This document shows, piece by piece, positions 6,637 through 11,474 of a stretch of DNA of 11,474 nt; the stretch's first letter is position 1; each line of letters opens with the position of its first letter. The position numbers and the translations under genes were made by a program. Source of the stretch: Maricaulis sp. (GTDB lineage: Bacteria > Pseudomonadota > Alphaproteobacteria > Caulobacterales > Maricaulaceae); NCBI GenBank assembly GCA_002694345.1, contig NZLV01000025.1, positions 11,979-23,452 on the forward strand, in the 5' to 3' direction. Under the pieces are notes generated by a model that saw only the letters and a list, made by a program, of their open reading frames with translations, ran no database searches and had not been told where the DNA came from.

Positions 6637-7992
6637 ATGAACCGTCTAATGGCCGCCCTGGCGGCACTGGTTACCGGCCTCATGGTCACCACCATGGCCC
6701 ACGCCCAGGAACCGCTTCGCGTCGATGTCACCCGCGGCAATCTCGACCCGCTTCCCGTCGCCCTGCCGGATTTCGTCGGCACCAGCGAGGAGGCCCTGTC
6801 GCGCGGCGCTGACATCACCCGTGTGGTGACCAATGACCTCGCCTCGTCCGGCCTGTTCGCCCCGATCGACCAGGACGCCTATATCGAGGACATCGAGAAT
6901 ATCGATCTGCGCCCGCGCTTTTCCGACTGGCGCGTCATCGGGTCCTCGGCCCTGCTGGTCGGCAGTGTCAGCATCCAGGATGATGGTCGCCTCGTCGTCG
7001 CCTTCCGTCTGTGGGACACGCGTCTGGAAGAACAGCTTCTGGGCCTGCAATACCGGACGGCGCCGGAAAACTGGCGCCGGGTGGCCCATCGTGTGGCCGA
7101 CGAGGTCTATCAGCGTCTGACCGGTGAAGCCGGCTATTTCAACACGCGCATCGTCTATGTCGCCGAAGGGCGCGGGATCGAGGGCGAGCCGCTGCGTCAG
7201 CTGGCCATTATGGACCAGGACGGTGCCAATCCGTCCTTCCTGACCGACCGTTCCTACATGGCACTGCTGCCGAACTATTCGCCCAATTCGCAGGAGATCA
7301 CCTATGTCTCCTTCCTGAACGGGCAGGCCACGACCTATCTCTACAATCTGGAAACCGGCCGCCAGGAAGCGCTCTTCACCCAGGCCATGCGCGAAGCCGG
7401 CCTGGATCCGAACGGGCAGAGCCTCTCCGCCCGCTTCACGCCGGACGGCAGCCAGCTGGCCGTCTCCATCGAGACCCGGTCCGGCCATGACATCCATCTC
7501 TTTGACCTGCGCACGCGGGCCCTGCAGCGCCTGACCCAGCACCCGGCTGATGATGTTGAACCGTCTTTCTCGCCCGATGGTGAACGCATCGTGTTCTCCT
7601 CGTCGCGCGGCGGTGGATCCCAGCTCTACACGATGAATCGTGATGGCACGGATGTGCAGCGGATCACGTTCGGCGAAGGCCTCTACACCACGCCGGTCTG
7701 GTCTCCCCGGGGTGACCTGATCGCCTTCACCAAGCAAAGCGGTGGTCAGTTCTCGCTCGGCGTCGTGCGGGCGGACGGCTCGGGCATCGAGCGCATTCTG
7801 TATGAAGGCTATTTCGTCGACACGCCGGCCTGGTCGCCGAACGGTCGTGTCCTGCTGTTCACGCGGGGGGAACCCCGCGCCGATGGTACGCGTTATGAAA
7901 TCTGGAGCGTTGATCTGGCCGGGTTCAATCTAAGGCGGTTGGCGACGGGTGGAATGGCATCCGACCCGGCGTGGTCGCCCTTGATTGAGTGA
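6637..7992 (+). CDS. tolB: TolB, periplasmic beta-propeller of Tol-Pal
   Basis: TolB is a secreted periplasmic protein that binds Pal and, through its N-terminal segment, TolA. I chose the ATG at 6637 (451 aa) because GGAG lies eight bases upstream and a clean signal peptide follows, with cleavage likely after AHA at residues 21-23. A GTG three codons earlier is less likely. The mature N-terminus (QEPLRVDVTRG) resembles the TolA-binding TolB box. An alpha/beta domain occupies about 26-165. The propeller follows, with blade repeats of the form SPNS/TPDG/SPDG/SPRG/SPNG plus hydrophobic strands, ending DPAWSPLIE. Length is typical. It is 23 bases from tolA, and pal follows after 132 bases. Confidence 0.97.
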   Translation: MNRLMAALAALVTGLMVTTMAHAQEPLRVDVTRGNLDPLPVALPDFVGTSEEALSRGADITRVVTNDLASSGLFAPIDQDAYIEDIENIDLRPRFSDWRVIGSSALLVGSVSIQDDGRLVVAFRLWDTRLEEQLLGLQYRTAPENWRRVAHRVADEVYQRLTGEAGYFNTRIVYVAEGRGIEGEPLRQLAIMDQDGANPSFLTDRSYMALLPNYSPNSQEITYVSFLNGQATTYLYNLETGRQEALFTQAMREAGLDPNGQSLSARFTPDGSQLAVSIETRSGHDIHLFDLRTRALQRLTQHPADDVEPSFSPDGERIVFSSSRGGGSQLYTMNRDGTDVQRITFGEGLYTTPVWSPRGDLIAFTKQSGGQFSLGVVRADGSGIERILYEGYFVDTPAWSPNGRVLLFTRGEPRADGTRYEIWSVDLAGFNLRRLATGGMASDPAWSPLIE

Positions 7993-8082
7993 CGGATTTC
8001 TGCGTAACGTTTCAGCGGAATGCGGCACCGTTGGGGGGGTCGTTTATTCAGTTGCGTCACGCGAGTCGTGATTGGGAGTAGG

Positions 8083-8108
8083 CCAGTAGCCATCACGGCT
8101 GCGGCTGG
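8083..8108 (+). promoter_or_regulatory. hairpin in the tolB-pal gap, just upstream of the pal ribosome site
   Basis: CCAGTAGCC can pair with GGCTG...CTGG around the loop ATCAC, leaving a three-base bulge. The structure ends a few bases before the pal ribosome site (GAGG at 8111-8114, ten bases before ATG). No T-run follows. The remaining part of the 132-bp gap holds no ORF and no promoter I can support. A role in translation or mRNA stability is inference only. Confidence 0.3.
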
Positions 8109-8124
8109 ATGAGGGTGTAACATT

Positions 8125-8649
8125 ATGAAAATCAAACTGTTTGCTGTTGCGGTGCTCGGCGCGTTCGCCACCGCTTGTGCCTCGACGCCGCAGCCTGACG
8201 ACAACGATCTGCCGATCGAGCCGCCGATCACCGACAATGGCGGTGATGTGGTCGACACGACCCCGCAAGGCCCGGCCGAAGGCTCTCCGGAGCACTTCAC
8301 GCAAACGGCAGGCGACCGTGTCTTCTTCGGTCTCGACCGCCACGACCTTTCTCCGGAAGCGCGCACGACCCTGCGCCGTCAGGCCGCTTGGCTGGCCAGC
8401 TATCCGGGCGCTCGTATCCTGGTCGCCGGCAATTGCGACGAACGCGGCACGCGTGAGTACAACCTCGCCCTGGGTGCCCGTCGCGCCAATGCAGCTCGCG
8501 ATTATCTGATCAGCCAGGGTGTGGACGCCTCGCGCATCTCCACCACCTCCTACGGCAAGGAAAACCCGACCTGCTCGCAGTCCAGCGAACAGTGCTGGGC
8601 GATCAACCGTAACGCCACCACGACGCTGGTGGGTGGCTACACGAACTAG
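8125..8649 (+). CDS. pal: Pal, peptidoglycan-associated outer-membrane lipoprotein
   Basis: Pal anchors the outer membrane to peptidoglycan and is the end target of the Tol motor. The 174-residue product has a lipoprotein signal peptide with the modified Cys18 in FATACAS. The residue three before Cys is Ala rather than the preferred Leu, so the lipobox is slightly atypical. A Pro/Asp-rich tether (about 19-55) leads to an OmpA-like domain with NCDERGTREYNLALGARRANA (103-123). Asp105 and an Arg near 119-120 should contact diaminopimelate. SYGKENP follows at 142-148. Cys150 and Cys157 near the C-terminus may form a disulfide. GAGG lies ten bases before the ATG, and a strong terminator follows. 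Identity is secure from domain and position. Confidence 0.97.
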   Translation: MKIKLFAVAVLGAFATACASTPQPDDNDLPIEPPITDNGGDVVDTTPQGPAEGSPEHFTQTAGDRVFFGLDRHDLSPEARTTLRRQAAWLASYPGARILVAGNCDERGTREYNLALGARRANAARDYLISQGVDASRISTTSYGKENPTCSQSSEQCWAINRNATTTLVGGYTN

Positions 8650-8673
8650 GCTTTCAGGCCTGTTTGACGAACA

Positions 8674-8706
8674 ACGCCCGCGGTCTTCATGGCTGCGGGC
8701 GTTTTC
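8674..8706 (+). terminator. Rho-independent terminator after pal
   Basis: ACGCCCGC (8674-8681) pairs perfectly with GCGGGCGT (8695-8702) over eight bases, with a 13-base loop that may pair further, and a TTTT tract runs through 8702-8705. It starts 25 bases after the pal stop codon. It should end most tol-pal transcripts and separate cpoB-tilS from the operon. Confidence 0.85.
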
Positions 8707-8760
8707 ATATTCCCGGCGACGCCGTATTTTCGCCGTCCTGTTCTGCCAATTGCGTGACCC

Positions 8761-9648
8761 ATGATGAAAACCCTGTCCCTTCCCGTCCTGCTGGCCGCCC
8801 TCGTGCTGGCCAGTCCCGCCCAGGCCCAGTCGCGGCGTGAACTCGCTGAACGTATCGACGCGACCGAAGTGCGTATCGGTGAGCTGGAAGACCAGTTCAT
8901 GGCCGGCGACCCGGTCGCCGAAACCCTGATGCGCCGTCTCGATGAAATGGAATACCAGCTGCGCGAGCTGACCAGCGAAAGCGAGCGGCTGGCCTTCGAA
9001 AACCGCCAACTGCGTCAGCAGATCGAGGCCCTCGAAGCACGTCAGATGACGGCTCCGACCGCACCGGACACCCCGGCTGATGGTCTGGTGGATGACGAGG
9101 CGGTCGCTTGGATGCAGGACGGTCTGGACGAGACGGACGCGGATAATGTGGCCGTCGTCGATCCCGATGATCCCTATGCTGAAGCCCGTGCCGCCGCGAC
9201 CGGTGTGCTGGGTGCGCCGTCGGACGAGGAAGACGGAATGCCGCTCTCGCCGGCCGAGACGCGCGACCCGGCTGAACTCTTCGCCGAAGCGCACGGTCAG
9301 CTTCTGGATGGCGATTTTGATGGCGCCCAGTCCGGTTTCGAGACCTTCGTCAACGAAAACCCCGACCACACCCTGTCCGGCCAGGCCTGGTACTGGCTGG
9401 GCGAGACCTTCTTTGTCCGTTCGGATTTTGCCGAGGCGGCAGATGCCTATATTGCTGCCCTGCGCGCTCAGCCCCGCGGTGAAAAGGCGCCTGACAGCCT
9501 GGTCCGTCTTGCCGCGTCGCTCAACGGGATGGGGCGTCAGGCTGATGCCTGCGCCACGCTGGGCCGTTTCTCCGGTCAGTTCCCGGACGCCTCGGCTGCT
9601 GCGCGTGCCCGGGCCCGCCGTGAATCGGTACGGGCCGGCTGCGAATAG
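8761..9648 (+). CDS. cpoB: CpoB (YbgF), periplasmic Tol-Pal-associated TPR protein
   Basis: In E. coli CpoB binds TolA and the PBP1B synthase complex and coordinates septal peptidoglycan synthesis with outer-membrane constriction. The 295-residue product has a signal peptide ending AQAQ (cleavage about 22/23) and a heptad-rich coiled coil (about 26-95) for oligomerisation. An acidic, low-complexity linker (about 98-168) is followed by a C-terminal TPR domain (about 170-295), starting PAELFAEAHGQLLDGDFDGA and containing QAWYWLGETFFVRSDFAEAADAY. Cys264 and Cys294 could pair. Two ATGs lie in tandem at 8761 and 8764, and no clear ribosome site precedes them. It follows the pal terminator by 54 bases and is joined directly to tilS. 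Confidence 0.93.
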   Translation: MMKTLSLPVLLAALVLASPAQAQSRRELAERIDATEVRIGELEDQFMAGDPVAETLMRRLDEMEYQLRELTSESERLAFENRQLRQQIEALEARQMTAPTAPDTPADGLVDDEAVAWMQDGLDETDADNVAVVDPDDPYAEARAAATGVLGAPSDEEDGMPLSPAETRDPAELFAEAHGQLLDGDFDGAQSGFETFVNENPDHTLSGQAWYWLGETFFVRSDFAEAADAYIAALRAQPRGEKAPDSLVRLAASLNGMGRQADACATLGRFSGQFPDASAAARARARRESVRAGCE

Positions 9649-11001
9649 GTGTCGGCGGCGCTCGAGCCGCGCGTCCATGCCTGGCTTGACCGGCAGGTCG
9701 AGCCGGCTGGAACGCTGGGCCTGGCCTGCTCCGGCGGCAGTGACAGCACAGCCCTGCTCTTGATGGCGGCGTCCTGGGCCAAGGCCCGCGGGCGCCGTCT
9801 TCACATTCTCACCCTGGATCACGGACTGCGGCGGGAATCCGCCAGCGAAGTCCTCCGTGTGGCCGCACGCGCCAAGGCGCTCGGCCTGCCGTGCGAAATC
9901 CTTTCCTGGAGCGGGGACAAGCCGGAACGGGGGCTTCAGGCGGCCGCGAGACAGGCCCGCCACACTCTCCTGGCCCGGGCTTGTCGTTCGCAGGGTATCC
10001 GCCAGCTCCTTTTGGGACATACCCAGGATGATCAGGCCGAGACCGTCTGGATGCGCCTGGAAGCCGGTGGCCATTGGCGTGGCTGTTCCGGCATGGCGCC
10101 GGTTGCCCCGTCGCCGCTGTGGCCGGCCGGGCGTGACCTCCAGCTCTTGCGCCCCTTGTTGGCTCTCCGTCGTACAAAGCTTCGCGATTGGCTGACCCGG
10201 CGGGGCGAGGGCTGGCTCGACGACCCGTCCAATCAGGACGAGGCCTATGCCCGGATCCGCATCCGCCGTCATCTCGAACGGCTTGAGGGCGCGGGCTTTC
10301 CAACCTGCCGTCTGGCGGCGCTGGCCGATGACCTGCGTCAGGTCCAGGCGCAAGAAGACTGGGCCGCGGCCGTGCTGGCCCGGTCCTGCATCCGGATCGA
10401 GGCCTGGGGCGGTGCCCGGATCGATGCGCATCGCTTGTCGATGGCCCCGCCCGCCCTCCGCTACCGCATCTGGGAGGCCTTGAGTCTGGCCCTCTCGGGT
10501 CAATCCGGACTGCCCGACCGCCGCGCCCTCGACCGTCTCGATGCGGCGCTGCTGGCAACAGGGCGAGTGACGGCCGCGGGTGTCCTGCTGGACGTGTCGG
10601 CCCGTGGGGTCTGGATGGTCCGGGATCCCGGTCCGGTTCTGGGCCGGGTTGACCGGCCCGCACCGGAATTGATGTCACAGCACGGCGATGACCCGGTCTG
10701 GGACGGGCGCTTCGCTCTGTCTTCCGTGCCAGCCTCGGTCAGTCCGGGCGTTCTGGGTCGCGACTATTCCGGCCTGCCGGAGCGTGATGTGCTCTCCGCC
10801 ATTCCCGGTTTCGCCCGCCCGGGCCTTCTGGCCCTGCGCCGGGCAGGGCGGGTCGTGGCGCTCCCAGGGCTGGATGACAGGACGGCTGAAGGGGGGATTG
10901 CCGAGCCGCTATTCCTGCACAGATTTTGCACACGCCTGCTACCGGGGCAGCGGCCGGTGTGGTTTGATACTTCGGAAAGCCTGCAGCCGCTATTACAGTA
11001 G
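9649..11001 (+). CDS. tilS: TilS, tRNA(Ile)-lysidine synthetase
   Basis: TilS uses ATP and lysine to convert C34 of the CAU-anticodon isoleucine tRNA into lysidine, so the tRNA reads AUA codons; it is normally essential. The 450-residue protein has the PP-loop SGGSDS (28-33), LDHGLRRESASE (57-67 region), GHTQDDQAETVWMRL (123-137) and DDPSNQDEAYARIRIRRHL (191-209), all in family order. A more variable C-terminal half follows, as in bacterial TilS proteins with tRNA-binding domains. The GTG start immediately follows the cpoB TAG with no spacer, so translation probably depends on ribosomes finishing cpoB. No independent ribosome site is evident. Confidence 0.95.
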   Translation: MSAALEPRVHAWLDRQVEPAGTLGLACSGGSDSTALLLMAASWAKARGRRLHILTLDHGLRRESASEVLRVAARAKALGLPCEILSWSGDKPERGLQAAARQARHTLLARACRSQGIRQLLLGHTQDDQAETVWMRLEAGGHWRGCSGMAPVAPSPLWPAGRDLQLLRPLLALRRTKLRDWLTRRGEGWLDDPSNQDEAYARIRIRRHLERLEGAGFPTCRLAALADDLRQVQAQEDWAAAVLARSCIRIEAWGGARIDAHRLSMAPPALRYRIWEALSLALSGQSGLPDRRALDRLDAALLATGRVTAAGVLLDVSARGVWMVRDPGPVLGRVDRPAPELMSQHGDDPVWDGRFALSSVPASVSPGVLGRDYSGLPERDVLSAIPGFARPGLLALRRAGRVVALPGLDDRTAEGGIAEPLFLHRFCTRLLPGQRPVWFDTSESLQPLLQ

Positions 11002-11007
11002 GCCCCA

Positions 11008-11050
11008 CTGGCAAAGACGTGGCACAATGCCCATATCCGGTGGATATCCA
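11008..11050 (+). promoter_or_regulatory. tilS-ftsH gap: nested inverted repeats and a possible heat-shock promoter
   Basis: ATATCC and GGATAT form a perfect inverted repeat around GGT (11033-11047). The second arm is also part of a perfect 10-bp palindrome, TGGATATCCA (11041-11050). Overlapping them, GCCCATAT (11029-11036) is one base from the E. coli sigma-32 -10 consensus CCCCATNT. CTGGCA sits 15 bases upstream and matches the -35 CTTGAA at four of six positions. ftsH is heat-shock regulated in several proteobacteria, so this is plausible, but the match is weak and unproven. Confidence 0.35.
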
Positions 11051-11076
11051 TCCGCCCCTTGAACGGAACAAGACGC

Positions 11077-11474
11077 ATGCAAATGAGAAATCTCGCAATA
11101 TGGGCCCTGGTTCTGGTTCTGCTGCTGGCCCTGTTCCAGCTGCTCCAGAATTCGTCGCAAGCGCCGGCCGCATCCAGCGAGGTGACCTATTCGCAATTCC
11201 TCAATCGCGTCGAACGGAACGAGATTTCCCAGGTCGTGATCCAGGGGGACCGCGTCCGTGCCCAGACCTCGACGGGCCAGAGCATTGTCGCCAATCTCCC
11301 GCCGCAGGACACGGAAACCCTTCCCATCCTGCGTGAGGCCGGCGTAGACATCCGGGTCGAAGAAGTGGGCGGCGACAACAATATTTTCGTGTCGATGCTG
11401 CTGAACTGGTTCCCCTTCCTGCTGCTGATCGGGGTGTGGATCTTCTTCATGCGCCAGATGCAGGGCGGCGGACG
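11077..11474 (+). CDS. ftsH: FtsH, membrane AAA+ zinc protease, N-terminal part only
   Basis: FtsH is a hexameric inner-membrane protease that degrades misassembled membrane proteins and regulatory targets such as the heat-shock sigma factor. Only the first 132 codons lie in the window; there is no stop because the gene runs off the end. Visible are the first membrane helix (about 6-24), the periplasmic domain with EVTYSQFLNRVERNEISQVVI (35-55), and the second helix (about 104-125) ending FFMRQMQGGG, which leads into the AAA+ domain. The ATPase and HEXXH zinc site must lie beyond the window. GGAA nine bases before ATG 11077 supports this start over ATG 11083. The position after tilS is the usual one. 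Confidence 0.95.
   Translation, partial: MQMRNLAIWALVLVLLLALFQLLQNSSQAPAASSEVTYSQFLNRVERNEISQVVIQGDRVRAQTSTGQSIVANLPPQDTETLPILREAGVDIRVEEVGGDNNIFVSMLLNWFPFLLLIGVWIFFMRQMQGGG

Noticed and set aside
6646..7737. A 363-codon minus-strand frame opposite tolB
   Set aside because: Antisense to an unambiguous tolB, no domain or ribosome site; shadow.
8044..10503. An 819-codon open frame on the minus strand across pal, cpoB and tilS
   Set aside because: It is antisense to three clearly identified genes, has low-complexity Arg/Gly/Gln-rich sequence with no recognisable domain, and is the expected shadow of GC-rich codon bias.
11018..11036. Sigma-54 promoter suggested by TGGCAC before ftsH
   Set aside because: The -24-like TGGCAC is not followed at the fixed spacing by a TTGC -12 element.

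Overview
The window is a stretch of chromosome from a GC-rich Gram-negative bacterium, most likely an alphaproteobacterium. The evidence is the gene order ruvB - ybgC - tolQ - tolR - tolA - tolB - pal - cpoB - tilS - ftsH, which is characteristic of that class. Dense GC-biased codon use and a proline/glutamate-rich TolA fit this. GANTC sites at several gene starts would suit a CcrM-methylating lineage related to Caulobacter or Maricaulis. The genus is an impression, not a demonstrated fact.

Left part (1-3260): ruvB, the Holliday-junction branch-migration motor, is followed with an ATGA overlap by a small two-helix membrane protein of unknown function. Its 3' end overlaps, tail to tail, a minus-strand hybrid histidine kinase with about six membrane helices, an HisKA/HATPase core and a C-terminal receiver. 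The kinase is divergent from ybgC across a short gap.

Middle (3262-8706): ybgC encodes the hotdog thioesterase that usually opens the tol-pal cluster. A SnoaL/NTF2-like protein with an extra N-terminal half-domain sits between ybgC and tolQ. A perfect 14-bp palindrome follows the ybgC stop codon, and a 171-bp leader precedes tolQ. tolQ, tolR, tolA and tolB are tightly packed. A 132-bp gap separates tolB from pal, and pal ends in a clear intrinsic terminator. TolQ and TolR form the proton-driven inner-membrane motor, and TolA spans the periplasm. TolB and the lipoprotein Pal link the system to the outer membrane and peptidoglycan, where it drives outer-membrane constriction at division.

Right part (8761-11474): cpoB (periplasmic coiled-coil plus TPR protein that works with Tol-Pal) abuts tilS (tRNA-Ile lysidine synthetase), whose start codon follows the cpoB stop codon directly. 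After a 75-bp gap with nested inverted repeats, the 5' third or less of ftsH (membrane AAA+ protease) runs off the end of the window.

Most of the window is a conserved housekeeping cluster. I see no CRISPR array, mobile element, tRNA or rRNA, and no convincing new multi-gene system. The parts worth a second look are the three inserted genes (small membrane protein, hybrid kinase, SnoaL-like protein) and several short palindromes or hairpins in the gaps.
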